A stretch of 59,940 nt of DNA from positions 1 to 59,940 of the forward strand of contig CAMCMT010000014.1 of assembly GCA_945875915.1 (NCBI GenBank), written 5' to 3'. Source of the DNA: Synechococcus sp. UW140 (GTDB lineage: Bacteria > Cyanobacteriota > Cyanobacteriia > PCC-6307 > Cyanobiaceae). A program made the translations under genes and the position numbers. Of the stretch, positions 1-10,006 are shown in pieces (the stretch's first letter is position 1; each line of letters starts with the position of its first letter). The notes under the pieces are model-generated. The model saw nothing but the letters and a program-made list of their open reading frames with translations, was not told where the DNA came from and did not search any database.

Positions 1-471
1 AATCCACCAGTAGGCGTAGGTGGAAAACTTATAGCCCCGGGTGGGATCAAATTTCTCCACACCCCGCACCAGCCCAATCGTGCCCTCCTGGATTAAATCC
101 AGCAGTTCCATATTGCGCTTGGTGTATTTCTTCGCCACGCTCACCACCAGCCGCAGGTTCGCCGCCACCATCCGCTCCTTTGCCCGCCGGCCGCCGCTCA
201 GCCGTTTCTTCAAGACAGCGGGGCTTAGGCCCGCAGCAGCAGCCCACTCAGCCTCGCTCGGCTTGATGCCGCCTGCGCGCATGGTCAGCTCCAGCTCGAT
301 CTCCTCGATCGCCATCAGCTCCTGCACCTGCCGGCCCAGGGTGATCTCCTGCTCATGGCTCAGCAATGGCACCCGGCCGATGTCCCGCAGGTAGGACCGC
401 ACCAGATCGCCGTCCACCGGAGGCATGGAGCGGCCCGGTGACGACATGCGAACCGAGGGGACCGACTCCAT
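1..471 (-). CDS. Group 2 RpoD-like sigma factor, N-terminal part (cut by window edge)
   Basis: This is the N-terminal part of a primary-like (group 2) sigma-70 factor, which directs RNA polymerase to promoters. The reverse-strand translation contains region 1.2 ([16 protein letters not shown], then [15 protein letters not shown]) and region 2 ([34 protein letters not shown]), and runs off the window in YAYWW. The large acidic region 1.1 of the housekeeping SigA is absent, which fits the group 2 sigmas that cyanobacteria keep in several copies for light, nutrient and clock responses. The start is uncertain: ATG at 471 is used here, ATG at 447 is also possible, and GTG at 576 would add about 35 residues. 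Regions 3 and 4 lie outside the window. Confidence 0.9.
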   Translation of the reverse strand, partial: MESVPSVRMSSPGRSMPPVDGDLVRSYLRDIGRVPLLSHEQEITLGRQVQELMAIEEIELELTMRAGGIKPSEAEWAAAAGLSPAVLKKRLSGGRRAKERMVAANLRLVVSVAKKYTKRNMELLDLIQEGTIGLVRGVEKFDPTRGYKFSTYAYWWI

Positions 472-774
472 AACAGATTCAGACTGGGACTGGCCAACGG
501 CCGTAGCAACGGACGCCCGGGAAGCACTGGAAACAAACTGGAGCCCCTGATCTGGCAGGGACAGGGCGGCGACCACGGCTAAAGGTTGAAGATGTGCAAA
601 GCCTAACCTAAAGAAGTGTGAAGCCTTTCTCAGAAATCAGCCCAATTCAGCCAGCTGGGGGCCGTCCTAGCGGCGGTTAAACCAGGCCAACCAACGGATC
701 CCAGGCTCCTGAAGACGAAAGAGCTGAAGGAGGAAGGGACCAGCCCCGGGCGGAGAACCAGGCCCAGGAAAGCC
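472..774. other. Intergenic region between the sigma factor gene and mgtE
   Basis: About 300 bases lie between the start of the leftward sigma factor gene and the end of the leftward mgtE gene. The sigma-gene frame stays open well into this stretch, so part of it may be coding if the GTG at 576 is used. I see no convincing promoter, RNA gene or strong hairpin here. It presumably holds the sigma-gene promoter. Confidence 0.4.
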
Positions 775-2223
775 CTAGACCAAAGGAAACCGGTGCAGCA
801 ACCAGGTCGCCGTACTGAGGTAGATGAACACCCCGGCCACATCCGTAACGGTCGTGATCGAAGGGGTGGACATCAAGGCCGGATCCAAGCCGAAGCGCTC
901 ACAGAGCAGGGGCAAGGAGGCCCCACCCGCCGCCGCCAGGGTGGTGATCACCACCAGGCTGATGCCGGCGGCGGCGGCGACCTGGGGGTTGCCGCCCAGG
1001 GTCCAGGCCCAGGGCACCACGGCCACCAGCATCAGGCAGCCCAGCAGAAAACCAGCCAAGGCTTCGCGGCCGATGCTGGGTCCAGCCCCAAGACCCTGCA
1101 GGCGCTGGGTGCTGAGGCCGCGGATCACCACCGTGGCGCTCTGGGCGCCGACGATGCCACCGGCGCCGATCAACAACGGGATGAAGGCAGCCAGCACAAC
1201 CATCTGTTGCAACACGTCCTTCTCGGCCACGATCAGGGCCGAGGTGCCGGTGTTGGCGATCAGCAGCACGATCAACCAGACCACCCGGCGCCGGGCCACG
1301 GTGAACAAGCTGCTCTGGAAGTAGTCGTCCTCGTCGCCGGCCTGGACCGCCCCGGCCGCATACAAATCTCTCGTGGCCTCGTGCTGGATCACGTCGATCA
1401 CGTCGTCAACGGTGACGATCCCGACCAGCCGCTGCTCCCGGTCCACCACCGGCAGGGCCAGGAAGTCATACCGCTGGATCGCGCGGGCCACCTCCTCCTG
1501 GTCGGTGTCGGTGGTCAGCCGCACCACCTCCCGGGTCATCACGGCGCCGATGCGGTCGTTCGGGTCGGCCATCACCAGATCCCTCAGGGACAGGATGCCG
1601 GTGAGGTGGCGCGAGGCGTCGGTGACGTAGAGGCTGTAGACCGTTTCGGTGTCGGAGGCGCGGCCGCGCACGATCTCCAAGGCTTGGGCGGCCGTATGGA
1701 ATTCCTTGAGGTCGATGAATTCGGTGGTCATCAGCCGACCGGCCGTTTCCGCCTCGTAGCCCAGCAGCTGGGCCGTAATACGTCGCTCCTCCGGGCTCAG
1801 TTCGGCCAGTAGGCGCCGCACCACCTTGGCCGGCAGTTCGTCAAACAGGCGCACCCGGTCATCGGGGGACATCTGCTCAACCAGTTCGAGCACCTCGCCC
1901 GAGCGCAGCCGATCGAGCAGGGTCTGCTGCACCGTGCCATCGAGATATTCATAGATGGCGATCGCTTCGTCCTTGGGCAACAGCCGGAAGGCCAGGGCCT
2001 GGAGGGTGCGGGGCAGAAGCCCGATCGCCTCGGCGGTGTCCACCTCCTGCACGGGCGCGAGCAGCAGTTTGACGGCGTCGTAGTTGCCCACCTCAAGCAG
2101 GGACTGGAGCTGCTGGGCCACCAACTCGGCCAACACAGGTCCACCAGGTCCAGTCGCCGGTAAGGATCCACCAGCAGGCATGGGGCTCCCCTGGTCTGGG
2201 ATTCCGCCCGTTGCCTCCGTCAT
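775..2223 (-). CDS. mgtE: Magnesium transporter MgtE
   Basis: This is an MgtE-type Mg2+ channel of the inner membrane. The N-terminal superhelical MgtE_N domain includes DRLRSGEVLELVEQMSPDDR and LAELSPEERR. Two CBS domains follow (YSLYVTDASRHLTGILSLRDL; FLALPVVDREQRLVGIVTVDDV). The C-terminal membrane part has about five hydrophobic helices and runs through GAGGIVGAQSATVVIRGL to the end. CBS and N domains sense cytosolic Mg2+ in characterised homologues. Starting at ATG 2223 gives 482 residues, near the usual 450-480; TTG 2247, GTG 2244 and ATG 2181 are alternatives. It is divergent from the glutathione peroxidase gene with under 80 bases between starts, leaving no room for an Mg2+ riboswitch leader. 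Confidence 0.93.
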   Translation of the reverse strand: MTEATGGIPDQGSPMPAGGSLPATGPGGPVLAELVAQQLQSLLEVGNYDAVKLLLAPVQEVDTAEAIGLLPRTLQALAFRLLPKDEAIAIYEYLDGTVQQTLLDRLRSGEVLELVEQMSPDDRVRLFDELPAKVVRRLLAELSPEERRITAQLLGYEAETAGRLMTTEFIDLKEFHTAAQALEIVRGRASDTETVYSLYVTDASRHLTGILSLRDLVMADPNDRIGAVMTREVVRLTTDTDQEEVARAIQRYDFLALPVVDREQRLVGIVTVDDVIDVIQHEATRDLYAAGAVQAGDEDDYFQSSLFTVARRRVVWLIVLLIANTGTSALIVAEKDVLQQMVVLAAFIPLLIGAGGIVGAQSATVVIRGLSTQRLQGLGAGPSIGREALAGFLLGCLMLVAVVPWAWTLGGNPQVAAAAGISLVVITTLAAAGGASLPLLCERFGLDPALMSTPSITTVTDVAGVFIYLSTATWLLHRFPLV

Positions 2224-2300
2224 CAAGCCCGTATGCAGGAGCACCAAGAGTGTATGGGGATCCCCCGCTAGGGTCCCGCCTTCCCCGATACCGCAAACCC

Positions 2301-2780
2301 ATGGCGATCAATGTCTCCGATGTCGTCGTCACCACGGCCAGTGGCACGCCCCAACGCCTAGGCGAGCTGGCGGGCCAGGTGCTGTTGATCGTGAATGTGG
2401 CCAGCCGCTGCGGCTTCACCCGCCAGTACGCCGGCCTTGAGCAACTGCAGCAGACCTACGGGCCCCAGGGCCTGGTGGTGCTCGGCTTCCCCTGCAACGA
2501 CTTCGGCGCCCAGGAGCCCGGCACCCTGGAGGAAATACAGACCTTCTGCTCCACCACCTACGGAGCCACCTTCCCCCTCTACGCCAAGGTGCACGCCACT
2601 GGAGCCAAGACCGCTCCCTACGATCAACTCACCCAGGCTGAGCCGGCCGGCGATGTGGCCTGGAACTTCGAGAAGTTCCTGATCGGCAAGGACGGCATGG
2701 TGTTGGCCCGTTACAAGAGCGCCGTAGAGCCGGCCGATCCCGCCTTGGTGGCCGCGATCGAGCAAGCCCTGGCGGTCTAG
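2301..2780 (+). CDS. Glutathione peroxidase family protein (Cys type)
   Basis: This 159-residue thiol peroxidase has the GPx fold and reduces lipid or organic hydroperoxides; cyanobacterial members usually take electrons from thioredoxin or NADPH systems rather than glutathione. The peroxidatic residue is cysteine (NVASRCGFT, Cys37). The second GPx signature reads GFPCNDFGAQEPG, with the conserved Gln, and the third is WNFEKFLI with the conserved Trp. The usual GFPCNQFGGQEPG is changed at two positions. The ATG at 2301 begins MAINVSDVVV as in family members; an in-frame upstream ATG at 2211 would overlap mgtE and is not favoured. Confidence 0.92.
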   Translation: MAINVSDVVVTTASGTPQRLGELAGQVLLIVNVASRCGFTRQYAGLEQLQQTYGPQGLVVLGFPCNDFGAQEPGTLEEIQTFCSTTYGATFPLYAKVHATGAKTAPYDQLTQAEPAGDVAWNFEKFLIGKDGMVLARYKSAVEPADPALVAAIEQALAV

Positions 2781-2798
2781 CACCGTGGTGGGACAGGG

Positions 2799-3224
2799 TT
2801 AGAACTGGGGCTGGCGGCCGCCAAACAGGCGGCGGCTACAGGCCCGACCGCCCAGGGCCGCCAACAATCCCAGAGCGAGACTGGTGAGCACCAGGGCCAG
2901 GCCCCCCAGGCTCTGGCCCTGGTCCTGCAGGCTGGCCAAATCGAGGATCCAGCCGCTGAAGGTGGTGAGGGAGCCGCAAAACCCGATCCCCAGGAGCAGC
3001 ATCAAGGGGGTGCGGTAGGGCAAAGGCCCGCTCAAAAAGCCAAGCAAGAGGCAACCCGCCAGGTTGGCCAGCAGGTTGGCGCCCCAGGGCCCACCGAGCT
3101 GGGGCCCGAGCAGCCCGACCAGCTGCCAGCGCACCAGGGCGCCCGGAACCGCCCCCGCAGCCACCAGGGCCAACGCCTTCAACTCAGACCACAACAGGCG
3201 ATCAGGCCTCTCCAGGCGAGCCAT
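2799..3224 (-). CDS. crcB: CrcB/FEX fluoride channel, second of two adjacent copies
   Basis: This 141-residue membrane protein belongs to the Fluc/CrcB family, which exports fluoride as an antiparallel dimer. It shows the family motifs GAVPGALVRWQL near the N terminus, NLLANLAGCLLLGFL, and GFCGSLTTFSGW (the TTFS element that lines the pore), with four hydrophobic helices. The ATG at 3224 is one base beyond the stop of the upstream crcB, so the two are translationally coupled. Adjacent, diverged crcB pairs often make an obligate heterodimer in which each subunit has a fixed orientation. That role is inferred here. Confidence 0.9.
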   Translation of the reverse strand: MARLERPDRLLWSELKALALVAAGAVPGALVRWQLVGLLGPQLGGPWGANLLANLAGCLLLGFLSGPLPYRTPLMLLLGIGFCGSLTTFSGWILDLASLQDQGQSLGGLALVLTSLALGLLAALGGRACSRRLFGGRQPQF

Positions 3225-3225
3225 C

Positions 3226-3597
3226 TCAGAGGCCCCCCAGCCAGCGGCCCAGTTCGAGGGCCAACAATCCACCCGCCACGGACACACCCGCCAGCCCAAG
3301 GGCATCGCCCACCTGGCCCTCGCCCAGGGCCGCCATCAGCTCGACCACAAAGGTGGAGAAGGTGCTGAAACTGCCGAGAAAACCCACGGCGAGTAGCAGC
3401 TCGAGGCGATGCAAATCCCTGCAGCCATCCCCAAGGGAGAGCAGCAGCCCCAGGGCCAGACAGGCCACCAGGTTGACCACGGCCGTGGCCCAATGCTTGC
3501 GCGGTAAGAGCGGCTGGAGGTGGTTCACCAGGACAAAGCGCAGCCAGGCGCCAGGAACGGCTCCAGTGGCCACTAGAACGCCATCGGCAAGGGCCAC
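3226..3597 (-). CDS. crcB: CrcB/FEX fluoride channel, first of two adjacent copies
   Basis: This is a second Fluc/CrcB family protein of about 123 residues. It has GAVPGAWLRFVLVNHL, AVVNLVACLALGLLLSLG and GFLGSFSTFSTFVVE, the last matching the pore signature GxxGxxTTFSTF with Ser in place of the first Thr. The start is set at GTG 3597, eight bases beyond the stop of the SH3-domain gene, because longer versions overlap that gene and add a low-complexity extension not typical of the family. It lies in an apparent operon: gyrB, SH3 protein, crcB, crcB. I see no fluoride riboswitch in front of it. Confidence 0.85.
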   Translation of the reverse strand: MALADGVLVATGAVPGAWLRFVLVNHLQPLLPRKHWATAVVNLVACLALGLLLSLGDGCRDLHRLELLLAVGFLGSFSTFSTFVVELMAALGEGQVGDALGLAGVSVAGGLLALELGRWLGGL

Positions 3598-3604
3598 GAC
3601 CGGC

Positions 3605-3951
3605 TCAACCAGCCAGCCAGCCGCGGCGGGGCGTGCCCGGACCGGCGGCGGTTTGCACCTGCAACCAGCGGCGACCGCTGGGGGACCACCAGCTGCGCAA
3701 CACCTCCAGCGGTTCACCCGCCTCCAAGCGCGCCAAAGCGGGCGCTTGCTGCCGCGGTGCACAGCGCAGGGCCAGGGGCCCGGGGGCCAGAAGGGGATCG
3801 CCGGCCTGGCGGCGGCGCAGCTCCGGTTGGCGCCGCTCCGCTCCCCCAGCTGGCAGGGCCGCGGGGGCGATCAAGGCCAGGCCTAGCAGGGCCGCCAACC
3901 GCCAGGAGGGCAAGGCCGACAGGAAGAACGGGGGACGCTGGAAGGGCCCCA

Positions 3952-3952
<1 letters not shown>
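3605..3952 (-). CDS. Secreted SH3-like (SH3b) domain protein
   Basis: This small protein of 115 residues has a hydrophobic N-terminal segment (LAALLGLALIAPAALPAGGA) that looks like a signal peptide. A short bacterial SH3-like domain follows: LALRCAPRQQAPALARLEAG, then EPLEVLRSWWSPSGRRWLQV. SH3b domains generally bind cell-wall peptides or mediate protein contacts in the periplasm. Its ATG overlaps the gyrB stop codon (TGATG), so its translation is coupled to gyrB. It is probably a lipid-free periplasmic protein. No specific function can be assigned. Confidence 0.7.
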
Positions 3953-5952
<2,000 letters not shown>

Positions 5953-6064
5953 TCAGGCTTAATCTACCATCGCCGGAATGCAGGGGCTTCTGGGGGCCTC
6001 TGTGGCGCTTTTCATGTCAGGGGTGCAACCCGGTCCCAGTCCTGGCCCCGGGCAAAGTGGGCCG

Positions 6065-7090
6065 ATGGCCTCCGTCTTCAGCCCCGAAACCAGCGCTGCC
6101 CAGCCTGATCCCGGCCTCGGCGCCGATGCCCCGTTGGTGATCGTGCTGCTCGGGCCCACCGCCAGTGGCAAAACCGACCTGGCCATCGCCATCGCCGAGG
6201 CCTTGGACCTGGCCGTGTTGTCGGTGGACTCCCGCCAGATCTACACAGACATGGACATCGGCACCGCCAAGGCCAGCGCCGCCCAACGGGCGCGGGTGCG
6301 GCACCGGCTCCTGGACCTGCGGCCGCCGGACCGGCCCATGAACCTGCAAGAGTTCCGCACCGAAGCCGAAGCCGCCATCGCCGCCGAGCACGCCCGCCGC
6401 GGCGTCGCCTTTCTGGTGGGGGGCAGTGGCCTATATCTCAAAGCGATCACCCAGGGCCTGCTGCCGCCAGCCGTGCCGCCCCAACCCCAGCTGCGGGCCC
6501 AGCTCACGGCCCTGGGCCAGGCCTGGTGCCATCCGCTGCTAGCGGGCGTAGATCCCCTAGCGGCCGACCGCATCGCCCCCGCCGATGCGGTGCGCACCCA
6601 ACGGGCTCTGGAGGTGATCTATACCACCGGCCGGCCCCTCTCAGCCCAGCAGGGGTTCCGCCGCCCCCCCTGGCGCCTGCTGGAGCTAGGGCTCAATCCC
6701 GGCGATCTGGCCCAGCGGATCCGCCAGCGCAGCGCCGGGCTCTATGGGGCCGGATTGGTGGCAGAAACGCAGCGGCTGTTGCGCCGCTATGGCCAGGCCT
6801 GCCCCCTGCTGGACACGATTGGCTACGGCGAAGCCAAACGACTGCTGGCCGGCGAGCTGGATGAGACGAGCGCGATCGGCCTGACAACCCAACGAACCCT
6901 GCAGTTCGCTAAACGCCAACGCACCTGGTTCCGGCGCCAGCACCGGCCCCTGTGGCTGTCCGGGCCCGACCAGACCCAAGGTCCAGCCAAGGACAACAAT
7001 TGCGAACGGTCCGAACTGGCCGGCGCCAGCGGGCCCGAGCCGGATCTGGTGAAGCTGGCGTTGTCTGCGCTAGGGCAGGCTCTAGGGTGA
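6065..7090 (+). CDS. miaA: tRNA dimethylallyltransferase MiaA
   Basis: This enzyme transfers a dimethylallyl group to N6 of A37 in tRNAs that read UNN codons. The P-loop [17 protein letters not shown] is followed by the family signatures [32 protein letters not shown] and [12 protein letters not shown], and the end region contains [11 protein letters not shown]. Using ATG 6065 gives 341 residues; ATGs at 5978 and 6014 would add an unconserved Pro/Gly-rich extension. It is divergent from gyrB and precedes infC by under 50 bases, so the two may be co-transcribed. Confidence 0.94.
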   Translation: MASVFSPETSAAQPDPGLGADAPLVIVLLGPTASGKTDLAIAIAEALDLAVLSVDSRQIYTDMDIGTAKASAAQRARVRHRLLDLRPPDRPMNLQEFRTEAEAAIAAEHARRGVAFLVGGSGLYLKAITQGLLPPAVPPQPQLRAQLTALGQAWCHPLLAGVDPLAADRIAPADAVRTQRALEVIYTTGRPLSAQQGFRRPPWRLLELGLNPGDLAQRIRQRSAGLYGAGLVAETQRLLRRYGQACPLLDTIGYGEAKRLLAGELDETSAIGLTTQRTLQFAKRQRTWFRRQHRPLWLSGPDQTQGPAKDNNCERSELAGASGPEPDLVKLALSALGQALG

Positions 7091-7138
7091 AGGATGGACA
7101 CCACCTGTTTTCACCTTTTCGTCCCCTCGCTTTCCTGA

Positions 7139-7783
7139 ATGCCACCCCGTCCCCGTTTTGACCGTCGCGCTCCTGTGCGGGAGCTCCCCAACATCAATGA
7201 CCGCATCAGCTACCCCCAGCTCCGGGTGGTTGATGCCGACGGCAGTCAGCTGGGGGTGATCACAAGGGAGGAGGCTCTGGAGGTAGCCAAGGACCGGGAG
7301 CTCGACTTGGTGCTGGTCAGCGAAAAGGCCGACCCACCGGTTTGCCGGATCATGGATTACGGCAAATATAAATTCGAGCAGGAAAAGAAGGCCAAGGAAG
7401 CGAAGAAAAAGTCGCACCAAACCGAGGTTAAGGAAGTTAAAATGCGCTACAAGATCGATTCGCATGACTACCAAGTGCGCATTGGTCAGGCAGTGCGCTT
7501 CCTCAAGGACGGCGACAAGGTGAAGTGCACCGTGATCTTCCGCGGCCGCGAAATCCAGCACACGGCCCTGGCCGAACAGCTGCTCTTCCGCATGGCCAAG
7601 GATCTCGAAGAGAGCGCCGAGATCCAGCAGGATCCCAAGCGGGAAGGCCGCAACATGATCATGTTCCTGAGCCCGCGCAAAACCCCCCTGGCCAAGGAAA
7701 AGGATGCGGCCATTGCCGCCACCAAGGCCGTGCGCACGATCGAAACCAGCCGCGACATCAACCGCGAACCAACCCGGTTCTAG
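7139..7783 (+). CDS. infC: Translation initiation factor IF-3
   Basis: IF-3 binds the 30S subunit, keeps it apart from 50S and proofreads start-codon selection. The N domain contains [20 protein letters not shown] and [18 protein letters not shown], the linker begins [16 protein letters not shown], and the C domain contains [19 protein letters not shown] and [17 protein letters not shown]. The protein has 214 residues, with a C-terminal extension of about 30 residues after MFLSPRK that is longer than in E. coli. In this organism infC is not linked to rpmI-rplT, which lie 37 kb away. E. coli infC starts with AUU, but an ordinary ATG is available here. Confidence 0.96.
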   Translation: MPPRPRFDRRAPVRELPNINDRISYPQLRVVDADGSQLGVITREEALEVAKDRELDLVLVSEKADPPVCRIMDYGKYKFEQEKKAKEAKKKSHQTEVKEVKMRYKIDSHDYQVRIGQAVRFLKDGDKVKCTVIFRGREIQHTALAEQLLFRMAKDLEESAEIQQDPKREGRNMIMFLSPRKTPLAKEKDAAIAATKAVRTIETSRDINREPTRF

Positions 7784-7790
7784 GCACCGA

Positions 7791-7818
7791 GGCCCAGGCA
7801 GGCGCTCCCTGCTGGGCC
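7791..7818 (+). terminator. Hairpin just downstream of infC, possible terminator
   Basis: Eight bases after the infC stop, GGCCCAGGCAG and CTGCTGGGCC can pair as a roughly 10-bp GC-rich stem with one bulged G and a loop of about seven bases. There is no T tract after it, so it may act as a factor-dependent or processed 3' end rather than a classical intrinsic terminator. Confidence 0.4.
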
Positions 7819-8240
7819 ACAACCGGCCCTAAGCGTGGTTAGCCCTGGGTCAGGCCCACCTACTCAACGGTTGGTCAGTCCTGGTGGCTGGGGGATTCAT
7901 CTGCCATGGCCGCAAACAGGCCGAGCATCGCGCTCCAGGCTGGGCGGGCCATAGTGATTAACGCTAAGGCGGCGTAGCCGCAGCTGCCAGCCGGTCGGTC
8001 ACGCTGCGCACCCAGCCGTTAACGCCGAATCGCGACCGCTACAGGCTCCCTCATCGGCTCAGGGGCTGGGGCGCCGGTCTCGGCGACGGCCACAGGACCC
8101 AGGACGCAGGTTGGGGGCCTTCAAAACCCCCGGGGCCGCCAACCGGCACAGCCCGGCACAGGCGCTTATGCCAACGGGGGAATTGTCACCATGACCAAAG
8201 CTCCTTATGGTGACCAACACCAGCTCTGTCCCCCTCCGGC
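7819..8240. other. Non-coding region between infC and the GntR regulator
   Basis: No credible gene is visible in this stretch of about 420 bases. It holds several short perfect hairpins: GCGGC-gta-GCCGC at 7969-7981, and GGGGG/CCCCC arms at 8113-8117 and 8127-8131. It also has two copies of TTAACGC about 60 bases apart, and the dyad at 8185-8214 described separately. It could carry a small RNA or the promoter region of the regulator-cysE pair. Confidence 0.4.
8185..8214. promoter_or_regulatory. Inverted repeat upstream of the GntR gene, candidate operator
   Basis: GTCACCAT at 8185-8192 and its exact reverse complement ATGGTGAC at 8207-8214 are separated by 14 bases, so half-site centres are 22 bp apart, about two helical turns. 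The dyad ends 26 bases before the regulator's GTG start, where an autoregulatory site would be expected. Binding is inferred only. Confidence 0.45.
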
Positions 8241-9233
8241 GTGCGCTTTCATATCCAGCAGGACAGCGACATCCCGGCCTCGACGCAGCTGTACAACCAG
8301 ATCTGCTTCGCGATCGCGGCTCGCCACTACCCGCCGGGCCATCGCTTGCCCAGTACGCGCCAGCTGGCGATGCAGACAGGCCTGCACCGCAACACGATCA
8401 GCAAGGTCTACCGCCAGCTCGAAAACGATGGCGTAGTTGAGGCCATGGCCGGCTCGGGCATCTACGTGCGCGACCAGCAAAAACCCCGCGAAATCAAGCC
8501 ACCGCCGGGGATCCGCGGCAAGGCCATGCCCGACATCGATCGTGAAGTGCGCCAGAGCGTTGATGGCCTGCTCAACGCCGGCTGCACCCTGCAACAGACC
8601 CGCGACCTACTCACCCGCGAAATCGACTGGCGGCTGCGCTGCGGCGCCCGGGTGCTAGTCAGTACGCCCCGCGAAGACATCGGCGCCTCCCTCCTGATCG
8701 CCGAGGAACTAACCCCCAACCTGGCAGTGCCCGTGGAGGTGGTGCCCATGGAGGAGCTCGAAGCCGTGCTCGAAACCTCCAGCAATGGCACAGTGGTGAC
8801 CAGCCGCTACTTCTTGCAGCCAGTGGAGGAGATCGCCAAGCGCCATGGCGTGCGAGCCGTGGCCGTGGATCTCAACGACTTCCGCCACGAACTCGACCTG
8901 CTCAAGGAGCTGCGTACGGGCAGCTGCGTCGGCCTGGTGAGCATCAGCCCAGGCATCCTGCGCGCCGCTGAGGTGATCCTGCACAGCATGCGCGGCAATG
9001 AGCTGCTGGTGATGACCGCCACCCCGGATGTGGGCAGCCGGCTGCTGGCCCTGCTGCGGGCCGCCAGCCACGTGCTCTGTGACCGGCCGAGTCTGCCCCT
9101 AGTGGAGCAGAGTTTGCGCCAGAACCGCAGCCAGTTGATGCGCCTGCCCCAGGTCCACTGCGCCCAGAGCTACCTGGGGGCTGCCACCATCGACTTGCTG
9201 CGCAAGGAGATCGGACTGCAGTCGGCGGCGTGA
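8241..9233 (+). CDS. GntR-family transcriptional regulator
   Basis: This 330-residue protein begins with a winged-helix GntR domain: [20 protein letters not shown], then [20 protein letters not shown] and [21 protein letters not shown]. The C-terminal part of about 230 residues is unlike the standard FCD, UTRA or aminotransferase effector domains. It contains [20 protein letters not shown], an alternating alpha/beta pattern and several TSRYF/VVPMEEL-type segments suggestive of a periplasmic-binding-like fold. The start is GTG 8241. Its stop overlaps the cysE ATG (TGATG), so the two are translationally coupled, and a role in cysteine or sulphur control is a reasonable guess. A perfect 8-bp dyad lies just upstream. 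Confidence 0.88.
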   Translation: MRFHIQQDSDIPASTQLYNQICFAIAARHYPPGHRLPSTRQLAMQTGLHRNTISKVYRQLENDGVVEAMAGSGIYVRDQQKPREIKPPPGIRGKAMPDIDREVRQSVDGLLNAGCTLQQTRDLLTREIDWRLRCGARVLVSTPREDIGASLLIAEELTPNLAVPVEVVPMEELEAVLETSSNGTVVTSRYFLQPVEEIAKRHGVRAVAVDLNDFRHELDLLKELRTGSCVGLVSISPGILRAAEVILHSMRGNELLVMTATPDVGSRLLALLRAASHVLCDRPSLPLVEQSLRQNRSQLMRLPQVHCAQSYLGAATIDLLRKEIGLQSAA

Positions 9234-9973
9234 TGCTCAACGCATTTCGGGCCGATCTGGCGATCATCAAGGAACGGGATCCGGCCGCCCGCGGCACCTT
9301 CGAAATCCTGCTCTGTTACCCTGGGCTCCATGCCCTCACCCTCCATCGCCTCAGCCACAAGCTCTGGAGCCTGGGCCTGCCCCTGATACCACGGCTGATG
9401 AGCCAGCTGGGCAGGCTTTTCACCGGCGTCGAAATCCACCCGGGCGCCCGCATCGGCCAGGGAGTGTTCATCGACCACGGCATGGGCGTAGTGATCGGCG
9501 AAACCTGCGTGATCGGCGACAACTGCCTGCTTTACCAGGGGGTGACCCTGGGCGGCACCGGCAAGGCCACCGGCCAGCGCCACCCCACCCTGCGCCAGAA
9601 CGTGGTGGTGGGGGCCGGCGCCAAGGTGCTGGGGGCGATCACCGTGGGGGCCAACACCCGCATCGGCGCCGGCTCAGTACTGCTGCGCGATGTGGCCGCC
9701 GACAGCACGGTGGTGGGCATCCCCGGCCGGGTTATTCACCAATCGGGGGTGCGGGTCGACCCCCTGGCCCACTCGGCCCTACCCGATGCCGAAGCGCGGG
9801 TGATCCGCAACCTGATGGAAAGGATCGACAGCCTCGAAAATGAACTGGGGCGCCTACAGAGCTGCCTGCTTGAAGTCGCTGCAGGAAGGCCCCTGCTCGA
9901 ACCCTGCCGCGGCCAGGCCCAGAATCTGCGCGACCGTGAAATCATCGAATTTCTGGGCGATGGCCCTCCCTAA
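9233..9973 (+). CDS. cysE: Serine O-acetyltransferase
   Basis: CysE makes O-acetylserine from serine and acetyl-CoA, the first committed step of cysteine synthesis. The 246-residue protein starts with the helical SATase domain ([35 protein letters not shown]) and then has the left-handed beta-helix of hexapeptide repeats ([35 protein letters not shown]). His and Asp in [12 protein letters not shown] are the expected catalytic pair. The tail after about residue 190 contains a helical segment ([16 protein letters not shown]). It is translationally coupled to the GntR gene through TGATG; a GTG three bases earlier is also possible. Confidence 0.95.
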   Translation: MLNAFRADLAIIKERDPAARGTFEILLCYPGLHALTLHRLSHKLWSLGLPLIPRLMSQLGRLFTGVEIHPGARIGQGVFIDHGMGVVIGETCVIGDNCLLYQGVTLGGTGKATGQRHPTLRQNVVVGAGAKVLGAITVGANTRIGAGSVLLRDVAADSTVVGIPGRVIHQSGVRVDPLAHSALPDAEARVIRNLMERIDSLENELGRLQSCLLEVAAGRPLLEPCRGQAQNLRDREIIEFLGDGPP

Positions 9974-10006
9974 AGGGAAAGGCCAAAGGGCCCGCTCGTC
10001 TCGTCC

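Noticed and set aside
793-1812. Plus-strand frame of 339 codons opposite mgtE
   Set aside because: It is His/Gly/Gln-rich without motifs, which is typical of the antisense of a GC-rich gene.
3000-3700. Fluoride riboswitch for the crcB genes
   Set aside because: No matching motif is present and the genes are packed within an operon with at most eight bases between them.
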